From NCBI GenBank assembly GCA_026874595.1, contig CM049308.1, positions 46,259,327-46,323,326 on the forward strand: DNA of 64,000 nt, written 5' to 3'. The notes beneath the pieces were generated by a model. The model had not been told where the DNA came from. It made no database searches and saw nothing but the letters and a program-made list of their open reading frames with translations. The stretch is from Sipunculus nudus. Its lineage: Eukaryota > Annelida > Sipuncula > Golfingiida > Sipunculidae. This document shows, piece by piece, positions 11,401 through 24,264 of this stretch. The translations under genes were made by a program, and so were the position numbers. The stretch's first letter is position 1, and each line of letters opens with the position of its first letter.

Positions 11401-14400
11401 GATAGCGGCTGACACTCGCAGTCACATTCAGGGGTCACATTGTTAGTCTCGTCAAATCTCGCGCCGTTTTTCGCCAAACCACGAAGACACGTGCCGTCGC
11501 CGCAAGTGGCGGCAGGGTCCTTACGGTGGGCGGCCGGCGTGTGCAGCGGTCCGTGACGGCCTCTCCGGGCCCCATCTATTATCATACATGTTGGAGGCAC
11601 AGTCCATACTTTATTGCTTGCCGGAAATCTTCGATTTCGGCAAGCATGTTCGTCAGTTGCGTATGTCTGTTTGTCTGTTTGTCTGTTTGTTTGTTTGTTG
11701 CTTGCCGGAAATCTTCGATTTCGGCAAGCATGTTCGTCAGTTGCGTATGTCTGTTTGTCTCTTTGTTTGTTGCTTGCCGGAAATCTTCGATTTCCGCAAG
11801 CATATTGGTCAGTTGCGTATGTCTGTTTGTCTGTCTGTCTGTTTGTTTGTTTGTTTGTCACCACTCTCCTGGCCACAATTTTGCCACAATAACCTTGAAA
11901 CTTACAGGGATGTTCGAAAACGTAATTTCTAGGTGCCCTATTGTTTTTGGTCAACATTGCTCCAAGGTCAAGGGTCAAGGTCACGACAGGTATGGTTAAC
12001 GGTTTTTGCACTATAACTTCGCCATAAATAGGCTTATCCACTTCTGCAATAGCTCATTTTTTTCGTCATCACCTGGCCTTTCTTTTGACATGTAGCTTAC
12101 TTAAATTTGCCGTTACCATGGTTACATTTTTTGGGCAAAAATCATGGAAATTGGAAATAACACGACCATTTTTTGTAACTTTGTCAATTTTTAAGCTACA
12201 GACGTCTGGTTTTGGTCATTATGTACCTTATGGGCAGCTTGACAGGATAAAACTGAAAGTCTCGCCAAATCTCGCACCATTTCTCGTCAAACGAGAGTCT
12301 TCGAGATTTCATTAAATATGACCTACAGGTTGCATTTTTTTAACAATGGCTTTGAAATTGATATATTTTGTGTTATTTATAAATATCTCGAAATCAGTTT
12401 TCCATTTTTTGGAAATAGCCACCAGGGGGCGTGGTACATGAAACACTGTAACATGTCATTTTTCTGCAATATCTCAAAAAATATTAAACGTGACACCATT
12501 TTTTTTGGTCGTATCTGAAACTAGGAACATTGGCTTATCTCTTCGCACATGTTGCTTTGTGCTGCCGTTACCATGGTTACCAAATTTTGGGGTAAAACTT
12601 GACAATCTGAAAATTCGGAGTTTTCCAGATTCTATCTCTGTTGATATTTGCGATAGAAAGGTCTGGTTTTTGGCGTTAGACAGCATCCCTCTAGTTCTAA
12701 GCCGTTCAATCGCAAGTCTCGTCATATCTCGCACCGTTTCTCGTGAAACGAGAACACGTGACCATTCAAAGAAATGCCTATAATTCTGTCATTTTTCACG
12801 CTACAGACACATGGTTTGCAGCGCTGGATAGCGGCTGACACTCGCAGTCACATTCAGGGGTCACATTGTTAGTCTCGTCAAATCTCGCGCCGTTTTTCGC
12901 CAAACCACGAAGACACGTGCCGTCGCCGCAAGTGGCGGCAGGGTCCTTACGGTGGGCGGCCGGCGTGTGCAGCGGTCCGTGACGGCCTCTCCGGGCCCCA
13001 TCTATTATCATACATGTTGGAGGCACAGTCCATACTTTATTGCTTGCCGGAAATCTTCGATTTCGGCAAGCATGTTCGTCAGTTGCGTATGTCTGTTTGT
13101 CTGTTTGTCTGTTTGTTTGTTTGTTGCTTGCCGGAAATCTTCGATTTCGGCAAGCATGTTCGTCAGTTGCGTATGTCTGTTTGTCTCTTTGTTTGTTGCT
13201 TGCCGGAAATCTTCGATTTCCGCAAGCATATTGGTCAGTTGCGTATGTCTGTTTGTCTGTCTGTCTGTTTGTTTGTTTGTTTGTCACCACTCTCCTGGCC
13301 ACAATTTTGCCACAATAACCTTGAAACTTACAGGGATGTTCGAAAACGTAATTTCTAGGTGCCCTATTGTTTTTGGTCAACATTGCTCCAAGGTCAAGGG
13401 TCAAGGTCACGACAGGTATGGTTAACGGTTTTTGCACTATAACTTCGCCATAAATAGGCTTATCCACTTCTGCAATAGCTCATTTTTTTCGTCATCACCT
13501 GGCCTTTCTTTTGACATGTAGCTTACTTAAATTTGCCGTTACCATGGTTACATTTTTTGGGCAAAAATCATGGAAATTGGAAATAACACGACCATTTTTT
13601 GTAACTTTGTCAATTTTTAAGCTACAGACGTCTGGTTTTGGTCATTATGTACCTTATGGGCAGCTTGACAGGATAAAACTGAAAGTCTCGCCAAATCTCG
13701 CACCATTTCTCGTCAAACGAGAGTCTTCGAGATTTCATTAAATATGACCTACAGGTTGCATTTTTTTAACAATGGCTTTGAAATTGATATATTTTGTGTT
13801 ATTTATAAATATCTCGAAATCAGTTTTCCATTTTTTGGAAATAGCCACCAGGGGGCGTGGTACATGAAACACTGTAACATGTCATTTTTCTGCAATATCT
13901 CAAAAAATATTAAACGTGACACCATTTTTTTTGGTCGTATCTGAAACTAGGAACATTGGCTTATCTCTTCGCACATGTTGCTTTGTGCTGCCGTTACCAT
14001 GGTTACCAAATTTTGGGGTAAAACTTGACAATCTGAAAATTCGGAGTTTTCCAGATTCTATCTCTGTTGATATTTGCGATAGAAAGGTCTGGTTTTTGGC
14101 GTTAGACAGCATCCCTCTAGTTCTAAGCCGTTCAATCGCAAGTCTCGTCATATCTCGCACCGTTTCTCGTGAAACGAGAACACGTGACCATTCAAAGAAA
14201 TGCCTATAATTCTGTCATTTTTCACGCTACAGACACATGGTTTGCAGCGCTGGATAGCGGCTGACACTCGCAGTCACATTCAGGGGTCACATTGTTAGTC
14301 TCGTCAAATCTCGCGCCGTTTTTCGCCAAACCACGAAGACACGTGCCGTCGCCGCAAGTGGCGGCAGGGTCCTTACGGTGGGCGGCCGGCGTGTGCAGCG

Positions 14401-17400
14401 GTCCGTGACGGCCTCTCCGGGCCCCATCTATTATCATACATGTTGGAGGCACAGTCCATACTTTATTGCTTGCCGGAAATCTTCGATTTCGGCAAGCATG
14501 TTCGTCAGTTGCGTATGTCTGTTTGTCTGTTTGTCTGTTTGTTTGTTTGTTGCTTGCCGGAAATCTTCGATTTCGGCAAGCATGTTCGTCAGTTGCGTAT
14601 GTCTGTTTGTCTCTTTGTTTGTTGCTTGCCGGAAATCTTCGATTTCCGCAAGCATATTGGTCAGTTGCGTATGTCTGTTTGTCTGTCTGTCTGTTTGTTT
14701 GTTTGTTTGTCACCACTCTCCTGGCCACAATTTTGCCACAATAACCTTGAAACTTACAGGGATGTTCGAAAACGTAATTTCTAGGTGCCCTATTGTTTTT
14801 GGTCAACATTGCTCCAAGGTCAAGGGTCAAGGTCACGACAGGTATGGTTAACGGTTTTTGCACTATAACTTCGCCATAAATAGGCTTATCCACTTCTGCA
14901 ATAGCTCATTTTTTTCGTCATCACCTGGCCTTTCTTTTGACATGTAGCTTACTTAAATTTGCCGTTACCATGGTTACATTTTTTGGGCAAAAATCATGGA
15001 AATTGGAAATAACACGACCATTTTTTGTAACTTTGTCAATTTTTAAGCTACAGACGTCTGGTTTTGGTCATTATGTACCTTATGGGCAGCTTGACAGGAT
15101 AAAACTGAAAGTCTCGCCAAATCTCGCACCATTTCTCGTCAAACGAGAGTCTTCGAGATTTCATTAAATATGACCTACAGGTTGCATTTTTTTAACAATG
15201 GCTTTGAAATTGATATATTTTGTGTTATTTATAAATATCTCGAAATCAGTTTTCCATTTTTTGGAAATAGCCACCAGGGGGCGTGGTACATGAAACACTG
15301 TAACATGTCATTTTTCTGCAATATCTCAAAAAATATTAAACGTGACACCATTTTTTTTGGTCGTATCTGAAACTAGGAACATTGGCTTATCTCTTCGCAC
15401 ATGTTGCTTTGTGCTGCCGTTACCATGGTTACCAAATTTTGGGGTAAAACTTGACAATCTGAAAATTCGGAGTTTTCCAGATTCTATCTCTGTTGATATT
15501 TGCGATAGAAAGGTCTGGTTTTTGGCGTTAGACAGCATCCCTCTAGTTCTAAGCCGTTCAATCGCAAGTCTCGTCATATCTCGCACCGTTTCTCGTGAAA
15601 CGAGAACACGTGACCATTCAAAGAAATGCCTATAATTCTGTCATTTTTCACGCTACAGACACATGGTTTGCAGCGCTGGATAGCGGCTGACACTCGCAGT
15701 CACATTCAGGGGTCACATTGTTAGTCTCGTCAAATCTCGCGCCGTTTTTCGCCAAACCACGAAGACACGTGCCGTCGCCGCAAGTGGCGGCAGGGTCCTT
15801 ACGGTGGGCGGCCGGCGTGTGCAGCGGTCCGTGACGGCCTCTCCGGGCCCCATCTATTATCATACATGTTGGAGGCACAGTCCATACTTTATTGCTTGCC
15901 GGAAATCTTCGATTTCGGCAAGCATGTTCGTCAGTTGCGTATGTCTGTTTGTCTGTTTGTCTGTTTGTTTGTTTGTTGCTTGCCGGAAATCTTCGATTTC
16001 GGCAAGCATGTTCGTCAGTTGCGTATGTCTGTTTGTCTCTTTGTTTGTTGCTTGCCGGAAATCTTCGATTTCCGCAAGCATATTGGTCAGTTGCGTATGT
16101 CTGTTTGTCTGTCTGTCTGTTTGTTTGTTTGTTTGTCACCACTCTCCTGGCCACAATTTTGCCACAATAACCTTGAAACTTACAGGGATGTTCGAAAACG
16201 TAATTTCTAGGTGCCCTATTGTTTTTGGTCAACATTGCTCCAAGGTCAAGGGTCAAGGTCACGACAGGTATGGTTAACGGTTTTTGCACTATAACTTCGC
16301 CATAAATAGGCTTATCCACTTCTGCAATAGCTCATTTTTTTCGTCATCACCTGGCCTTTCTTTTGACATGTAGCTTACTTAAATTTGCCGTTACCATGGT
16401 TACATTTTTTGGGCAAAAATCATGGAAATTGGAAATAACACGACCATTTTTTGTAACTTTGTCAATTTTTAAGCTACAGACGTCTGGTTTTGGTCATTAT
16501 GTACCTTATGGGCAGCTTGACAGGATAAAACTGAAAGTCTCGCCAAATCTCGCACCATTTCTCGTCAAACGAGAGTCTTCGAGATTTCATTAAATATGAC
16601 CTACAGGTTGCATTTTTTTAACAATGGCTTTGAAATTGATATATTTTGTGTTATTTATAAATATCTCGAAATCAGTTTTCCATTTTTTGGAAATAGCCAC
16701 CAGGGGGCGTGGTACATGAAACACTGTAACATGTCATTTTTCTGCAATATCTCAAAAAATATTAAACGTGACACCATTTTTTTTGGTCGTATCTGAAACT
16801 AGGAACATTGGCTTATCTCTTCGCACATGTTGCTTTGTGCTGCCGTTACCATGGTTACCAAATTTTGGGGTAAAACTTGACAATCTGAAAATTCGGAGTT
16901 TTCCAGATTCTATCTCTGTTGATATTTGCGATAGAAAGGTCTGGTTTTTGGCGTTAGACAGCATCCCTCTAGTTCTAAGCCGTTCAATCGCAAGTCTCGT
17001 CATATCTCGCACCGTTTCTCGTGAAACGAGAACACGTGACCATTCAAAGAAATGCCTATAATTCTGTCATTTTTCACGCTACAGACACATGGTTTGCAGC
17101 GCTGGATAGCGGCTGACACTCGCAGTCACATTCAGGGGTCACATTGTTAGTCTCGTCAAATCTCGCGCCGTTTTTCGCCATACCACGAAGACACTCGCCG
17201 TCGCCGCAAGTGGCGGCAGAGTCCTTACGGTGGGCGGCCGGCGTGTGCAGCGGTCCGTGACGGCCTCTCCGGGCCCCATCTATGATCATACATGTTGGAG
17301 GCACAGTCCATACTTTATTGCTTGCCGGAAATCTTCGATTTTCGAAAGCAGGTTGGTCACCCGTGTATGTTTGTTCCTTCATCTTATGTATTATACTAAT

Positions 17401-18032
17401 ATCTCAAAACTTATTTTTCATTTTCCCGATATGGTTGCTAGGGGGCGCTGCACTTGACCCGTCCAAACAAATCAGTTTTTGAACATATTTCCGTAAGAGT
17501 AAACCTATATTACACAAACTATAGCTTATTTTCTTTCTCTTGGTCTTCTTCAAAACATGGTCAAGTCATCTGGTCTCCATCTTGTGTCACTTTATCACTA
17601 TGTCTGTCTGTTTGTCATTTACCCTCAAATTCGCCTGCTTGCTAGTTTTTGCACTTTAGATATAGTAATCAACAAGTCAGATATGTGGACGAATCCTTTT
17701 GAAACTATTACATCTTATGTCATACACTAATATCACGAAACGCATTTGTCGTCTTCAGGATATGTCCACTAGAGGGCGCTGCAGTCGATCATCCCCAGTA
17801 TATCATTATTTGGCCATATCTCCAAAATTATAAACCTCAATTACATAAAGTATAGCTTATTTTCTTCCTCTGAGTCTTCTCCATAACCTGGTTAAGTCAT
17901 CTTGTCTCCATCTTGTGTCCCTTTGTAAGTTTGTCTGTTTGTTTGTCAGTTGTCCTCAAATTCGCCGGCTTGTTGGTTCTTGAGTCTCACTGATAGCATT
18001 CTACAGGCCACCGTTTTGAAAGGATCATTTTT

Positions 18033-18062
18033 AGCTCAGCTGACTTTCAGTCATGCTGGGCT
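18033..18062 (-). repeat. Inverted terminal palindrome of an AGCTCAGCTGACT-type element
   Basis: AGCTCAGCTGACT, a short loop and an imperfect complementary arm, followed by tccgtcgtcc/ccgtccgtctg sequence. In the opposite orientation this is the 3' end GTCAGCTGAGCTAAAA seen at 43,222-43,250, 44,206-44,234 and 57,978-58,006. The same minus-oriented end occurs at 34,045-34,074, 49,550-49,577 and, truncated, at 54,545. Confidence 0.7.
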
Positions 18063-19985
18063 ATAGCGAGGTGTCTTTGTCCGTCGTCCTTCCATCTGTC
18101 TATCCTGCTGACCGACCGTCCGTCTGTTAGCAGGGCACAAATCGTAACTGTACGGGCTACGGTCATGGACCCTATGTAGTCTTAGAGGTTCTAAAATGAT
18201 CTCCTTGCAAACCTGAAATTAGGTCACTGACCTATATTCTCGAAGTTACAGGGTGTGTATGCACCCCCCAGAAATAATTCTTTTAGCTAAAATTTTCATC
18301 CAAAACCTTCCATCTTTCACATACAGCTCATCTACCAACAGGGGAAGAACCATAATTATTTTGAAGTCAACAGGTCAAAGGTCAAGGTCACAGGAGCTAT
18401 TTTTTTAATGCTCTGGATGCATTTTAAGCCAAATCTTTCATCCCAATTCTTTGATCTTTTACATATATTTCACCTACTAAGAGGGAGAAAAATCCTATAG
18501 ATTTTTAAGTCAAAAGGTCAAAGATCAGGGTCACAGGATTCTATTTTTTAAAAGGTTGTGAAAACATTTCAAGCTAGACATTTCATTCCAAACTTTCCAG
18601 CACTGATATCGCTTCTCTGCCAACAGGGGAAAAGACCTGTTAATTTTGAGGTCAAAGGTGAAGTTCACTGCACCCATTTTTTGGGTGGAGTCATTTTCAG
18701 GAAACTTTTCAATCTATACCTTCCATTTCTCATATATGGCTTACCTACCAATAGAGGAAGAAGCCTATCGATATCGAGTTCAAAAGGTCAAAGGTCAAGG
18801 ACACAACACTTAATTATTCTAAATGGTTGTGAACATTTTGCAAGTGAAACTGTTCAACCCAAACCTTCAGTCTTTCACATATGCCACATCTATGCATCAC
18901 TCAATTTGATTCAAACTTCATATTTATAAGCACCCGTTTCTCAATAATTCTTGCATGGATTTCCTTGATTTTTGCTATATATTTTGATCTTATATTTGCC
19001 CTTTGTGGTGTTCCTTTTGAGACTGACAGGTATCAAGCAAGCTATCGGAATAGTTACTGATAGCTTAACAATCATACATTTTTCTCAGACCATCCAGTCA
19101 CTGTGTTTTAACCAGACATAGGTGATATATATTTCTGTTGTCGTAGAAAATTTCAACATATTTGCAAATTGGTTCTTCAAAATGTGACTGGAAGTTGTCA
19201 ATCTCAGTCCATGATGTGGCAGGTCAAGCTTGGCAGCTGAGCGTCATGACCAATGGCTCACTTTTTAAACTAATACATCTTATATCTTACAGTAATATCT
19301 CGAAACAGATTATTCATTTTCCGGATATTGTCAATAGGTGGCGCTGCACTCGCCCCTCCCCTATATAAATATATATTTGCCCATATCTACAAAACTATAA
19401 ACCTCAATTACAAACACTTATTGATTGTCTTCCTTTGAATCTACTCCATAATCTGAGTTAGTCATCTGGTCTTATTCTTGTGTCACATTTTCAGTATGTC
19501 TGTCTGTTTGTCAGTGATCCTCAATTTCGCCTGCTTGCTAGATCTTGCGTCTTACACTCAACAATATCCAGGCCACAGTTTTCCAGGAATCCTTTTGGAA
19601 TTGAAACATCTTATTTTATATATTAATATCTCAAAATTAATTTTTAATATTTGGGATATGGCCGCTAGGAGATGCTGCAGTAGAGCCTCCACACCATATC
19701 ATTTTTGGGCCATATCTCCGACATTATATACTCTACCTACTAAAACTATAGCTCATTTTGCTTCTCTTTACGTTCCCCACTTTTTTTCTGGTATTCTGTT
19801 ATCTCAGGTGTGTCAGTATATCTGTCTGTTTTGAGCTATGTCTGCTTTCATGTTCTTTTGTGTAATATATGTCGTTCAACAGGCCAAGCTTTCCAGCAAT
19901 CGCTTTAAAATTCATTCAATTAATAGAAAACCGACAGTTTGTCATGTTTGTCCAATCTGTATGTCATTTCGGTCCGGCAAGCTCT

Positions 19986-20003
19986 CGACCTATGGTCGTC
20001 TAG
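19986..20003 (+). other. Helitron-like 3' terminus (hairpin + CTAG)
   Basis: Stem CGACC/GGTCG with a TAT loop, one T, then CTAG before a TTTG tract; TCCGGCAAG lies just upstream. Equivalent ends: 399-411, 22,116-22,128, 24,251-24,263, 26,937-26,949, 29,270-29,282, 31,017-31,034 (CTAG), 35,981-35,998 (CTAG) and 38,389-38,406 (CTAG). The stem is kept while its sequence varies (TGACC/GGTCA against CGACC/GGTCG), a compensatory change. Confidence 0.65.
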
Positions 20004-22129
20004 TTTGTTTGTTTGTTTGTTTGTTTGTCACGACTCTCCAGGTCACACTTTTGCATCAATCAACTTGAAACTTACAGGCTTGATTGACAAACCGATTTCT
20101 AGGTGCCCTATTGTTTTTGGTCAACATTGCTCCAAGGTCAAGGGTCAAGGTCACGACAGGTATGGTTAACGGTTTTTGCACTATAACTTCGCCATAAATA
20201 GGCGTATCCACTTCTACAATAGCTCATTTTTTTCGTCCTCACCTGGCCTTTCTTTTGACATGTAGCTTACTTAAATTGGCCGTTACCATGGTTACATTTT
20301 TTGGGCAAAAATCATGGAAATTTGAAATAACACGACCATTTTTTGTAACTTTGTCAGTTTTTAAGCTAGGCAGATCTAGTTTTCGGCATTTTGTTCCACA
20401 TGACCAGCTTGACACGACAGAACTGAAAGTCACGCCAAATCTCGCGCCATATCTCGTCAAACGAGAAAAAACGAGACTTCGCGGAAATGCTCATAACTCG
20501 GCGACTTTTACAGCTAGACAGGTCTGGTTTTCGGCATTTCGTTCCACCAATCAAGCTTGACACGACAGAGCTGCAAGACAGGCCAAATCTCGCACCGTAT
20601 CTCGTCAAACGAGAAAACACGGGATTTCACGGAAATGCTTATAACTGGGCCAGTTTTACAGCTAGACACGTCTGGTTTTCGGCATTTAGTTCCACTAGAC
20701 CAGCTTGACACGACAGATATGCAAGTGCCGTTACCACGGTTACATTTTTTGGGCAAAAATCATGGAAATTGGAAATAACACGACCATTTTTTGTAACTTT
20801 GTCAGTTTTTAAGCTAGGCAGATCTAGTTTTCGGCATTTTGTTCCACATGACCAGCTTGACACGACAGAACTGAAAGTCACGCCAAATCTCGCGCCATAT
20901 CTCATGAAACGAGAAAAAACGAGACTTCGCGGAAATGCTTATAACTCGGCGACTTTTACAGCTAGACAGGTCTGGTTATCGGCATTTCGTTCCACCAAAC
21001 AAGCTTGACACGACAGAGCTGCAAGACAGGCCAAATCTCGCACCGTATCTCGTCAAACGAGAAAACACGGGATTTCACGGAAATGCTTATAACTGGGCCA
21101 GTTTTACAGCTAGACACGTCTGGTTTTCGGCAATTAGTTCCACTAGACCAGCTTGACACGACATATATGCAAGTCTGGCAAAATCTCGCGCCATATCTCG
21201 TCAAACGAGAAAACACGAAATTTCACGGAAATGGTTATAACTCGGCCAGTTTTACAGCTAGACACGTCTGGTTTCCGGCATTTCCTTCCACATGACCAGC
21301 TTGACACGATAGATGTACAAGTCAGGCCAAATCTCGCACCCTATCTCGTCAAACGAGAAAACACGAGATTTCACGGAAATGCTTATAACTCGGCGAGTTT
21401 TACAGCTGGACAGGTCTAGTTTTCGGCATTTTGTTTCACATGTCCTGCTGGACATGACAGAATTGAAAGTCAGGCCGAATGTCGCACCGTATCTCGTCAA
21501 ACGAGAAAACATGAGATTTCACGGCATTGGTTATAACTCGGCGAGTGTTACAGATAGACACGTCTGGTTTTCGGCATTTTGTTCCACTAGACCAGCTTGA
21601 CACGACAGACATGCATGTCAGGCAAAATCTCGCACCGTATCCCGTCAAACGAGAAAACAAGAGATTTCACGGAACTGCAGCTAGACAGGTCTAGTTTTCG
21701 GCATTTAGTTCCACATGACCCGCTTGACATGACAGAACTCCAAGTCAGGCACAAGCTCGCACCATTTCCCGTCAAACGAGAAAACACGAGATTTCATGCA
21801 AATGCTTATAACTCAGCGGCTTTTATAGCTAGACAGGTCTAGTTTTCGGCATTTCATATCATTTGGCCAGCTTGACATGACAAACCTGAAAACGTCTCAC
21901 TGCTTCTTGTCAAACGAGATTAACGGGATTTCATGAAAAAAATTTGAACTTGGTCCCTTTTACACTAGAAAGATATGCAGCTATTAAAGGTCAGCATGCA
22001 TAAATAAACATATTATCCGTTTCTGCTGCCCCCACAATGTTGCTCATTCATATGACTGTTTCTACATGCACTCTCTGTCTATCTGTCTGTATCATTTCCA
22101 TTTCCGGCAAGCGCGTGACCTCTGGTCAT
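20004..22129 (+). mobile_element. 148-bp-core element, copy C1
   Basis: TTTG tract, head with AGGTCA repeats, a 450-bp internal duplication starting at GTTACCATGGTTAC (20,280) and GTTACCACGGTTAC (20,730), then core repeats marked by CTCGTCAAACGAGA-like boxes at 20,453, 20,601, 20,901, 21,049, 21,197, 21,345, 21,493, 21,641, 21,768 and 21,906. Spacing is 148 bp, except about 300 bp across the duplication boundary, 127 bp after a 20-bp deletion, and a shorter last interval of 138 bp. The 3' end is the hairpin at 22,116-22,128. Tandem cores inside a Helitron-like shell resemble the pearl/BIV160 class of bivalve elements; that family name is inference. Confidence 0.75.
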
Positions 22130-24264
22130 CTTGTTTGTTTGTTTGTTTGTTTGTTTGTTTGTCACGACTCTCCAGGTCACATTTTTGCATCAATCAACTT
22201 GAAACTTACAGGCTTGATTGACAAACCGATTTCTAGGTGCCCTATTGTTTTTGGTCAACATTGCTCCAAGGTCAAGGGTCAAGGTCACGACAGGTATGGT
22301 TAACGGTTTTTGCACTATAACTTCGCCATAAATAGGCTTATCCACTTCTGCAATAGCTCATTTTTTTTCGTCATCACCTGGCCTTTCTTTTGACATGTAG
22401 CTTACTTAAATTTGCCGTTACCATGGTTACATTTTTTGGGCAAAAATCATGGAAATTGGAAATAACACGACCATTTTTTGTAACTTTGTCAGTTTTTAAG
22501 CTAGGCAGATCTAGTTTTCGGCATTTTGTTCCACATGACCAGCTTGACACGACAGAACTGAAAGTCACGCCAAATCTCGCGCCATATCTCGTCAAACGAG
22601 AAAAAACGAGACTTCGCGGAAATGCTCATAACTCGGCGACTTTAACAGCTGGACAGGTCTGATTTTCGGCATTTCGTTCCACCAATCAAGCTTGACACGA
22701 CAGAGCTGCAAGACAGGCCAAATCTCGTACCGTATCTCGTCAAACGAGAAAACACGGGATTTCACGGAAATGCTTATAACTGGGCCAGTTTTACAGCTAG
22801 ACACGTCTGGTTTTCGGCATTTAGTTCCACTAGACCAGCTTGACACGACAGATATGCAAGTGCCGTTACCATGGTTACATTTTTTGGGCAAAAATCATGG
22901 AAATTGGAAATAACACGACCATTTTTTGTAACTTTGTCAGTTTTTAAGCTAGGCAGATCTAGTTTTCGGCATTTTGTTCCACATGACCAGCTTGACACGA
23001 CAGAACTGAAAGTCACGCCAAATCTCGCGCCATATCTCGTCAAACGAGAAAAAACGAGACTTCGCGGAAATGCTTATAACTCGGCGACTTTTACAGCTAG
23101 ACAGGTCTGGTTATCGGCATTTCGTTCTACCAAACAAGCTTGACACGACAGAGCTGCAAGACAGGCCAAATCTCGCACCGTATCTCGTCAAACGAGAAAA
23201 CACGGGATTTCACGGAAATGCTTATAACTGGGCCAGTTTTACAGCTAGACACTTCTGGTTTTCGGCATTTAGTTCCACTAGACCAGCTTGACACGACAGA
23301 TATGCAAGTCTGGCAAAATCTCGCGCCATATCTCGTCAAACGAGAAAACACGAAATTTTACGGAAATGCTTATAACTCGGCCAGTTTTACAGCTAGACAC
23401 GTCTGGTTTCCGGCATTTCCTTCCACATGACCAGCTTGACACGATAGATGTACAAGTCAGGCCCAATCTAGCACCCTATCTCGTCAAACGAGAAAACACG
23501 AGATTTCACGGAAATGCTTATAACTCGGCGAGTTTTACAGCTGGACAGGTCTAGTTTTCGGCATTTTGTTTCACATGTCCTGAAGGACATGACAGAACTG
23601 AAAGTCAGGCCGAATGTCGCACCGTATCTCGTCAAACGAGAAAACATGAGATTTCACGGCATTGGTTATAACTCGGCGAGTGTTACAGATAGACACGTCT
23701 GGTTTTCGGCATTTTGTTCCACTAGACCAGCTTGACACGACAGACATGCATGTCAGGCAAAATCTCGCACCGTATCCCGTCAAACGAGAAAACACGAGAT
23801 TTCACGGAACTGCAGCTAGACAGGTCTAGTTTTCGGCATTTAGTTCCACATGACCCGCTTGACATGACAGAACTCCAAGTCAGGCACAAGCTCGCACCAT
23901 TTCCCGTCAAACGAGAAAACACGAGATTTCATGCAAATGCTTATAACTCAGCGGCTTTTATAGCTAGACAGGTCTAGTTTTCGGCATTTCATATCATTTG
24001 GCCAGCTTGACATGACAAACCTGAAAACGTGTCACTGCTTCTTGTCAAACGAGATTAACGGGATTTCATGAAAAAATTTTGAACTTGGTCCCTTTTACAC
24101 TAGAAAGATATGCAGCTGTTAAAGGTCAGCTTGGATAAATAAACATATTATCCGTTTCTGCTGCCCCCACAATGTTGCTCATTCAAATGACTGTTTCTAC
24201 ATGCACTCTCTGTCTATCTGTCTGTATCATTTCCATTTCCGGCAAGCGCGTGACCTCTGGTCAT
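22130..24264 (+). mobile_element. 148-bp-core element, copy C2
   Basis: Copy of C1 at a constant offset of 2,135 bp with only scattered substitutions (for example CTGCTGGACATG against CTGAAGGACATG near 23,580), so C1 and C2 separated recently. Order and number of core repeats are the same. It ends in the hairpin at 24,251-24,263; here, unlike the C1 end, one hairpin module follows. Confidence 0.8.

Larger units (their letters stand above)
1479..17180 (+). repeat. Tandem array: eleven apparently identical 1,426-bp units
   Basis: A constant landmark falls at 1,388, 2,814, 4,240, 5,666, 7,092, 8,518, 9,944, 11,370, 12,796, 14,222, 15,648 and 17,074. Every interval is exactly 1,426 bp, with no indel in 15.7 kb. 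From 1,479 to 17,180 I see no substitution between copies, and all six-frame translations of the units agree. The length is 11 x 1,426 + 16 bp. Each unit holds, in order, a CpG-rich block, three hairpin modules with TTTG/TCTG tracts, a head with AGGTCA repeats, two GTTACCATGGTTAC sites and one CCACCAGGGGGCG site. The identity means very recent amplification, strong homogenisation, or an assembly artefact. Both strands read open across the tetranucleotide tracts (223 aa minus, 157 aa plus), which I treat as non-coding. Confidence 0.95.
17181..20003 (+). repeat. Composite segment, copy A (duplicated at 33,196-35,998)
   Basis: It starts where the 1,426-bp array loses identity (first mismatch 17,181). 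It carries a diverged hairpin module (17,320), two units of a roughly 330-bp repeat with CTCF-like cores (17,435 and 17,766), an AGCTCAGCTGACT terminal palindrome (18,033-18,062), several AGGTCA-rich degenerate repeats (18,190-18,900) and more 330-bp-type units (19,260-19,830). It ends in the hairpin CGACC-TAT-GGTCG at 19,986-19,998 plus CTAG (20,000-20,003). Copy B matches along its length at an offset near 16,012 with scattered substitutions and short indels. The frames here (123 aa, 118 aa) have no recognisable domain and are not preserved in copy B. Confidence 0.8.

Noticed and set aside
1479-17180. CRISPR-like array (regular repeats with palindromes)
   Set aside because: Units are 1,426 bp and identical throughout with no unique spacers, and the DNA is eukaryotic repeat sequence.
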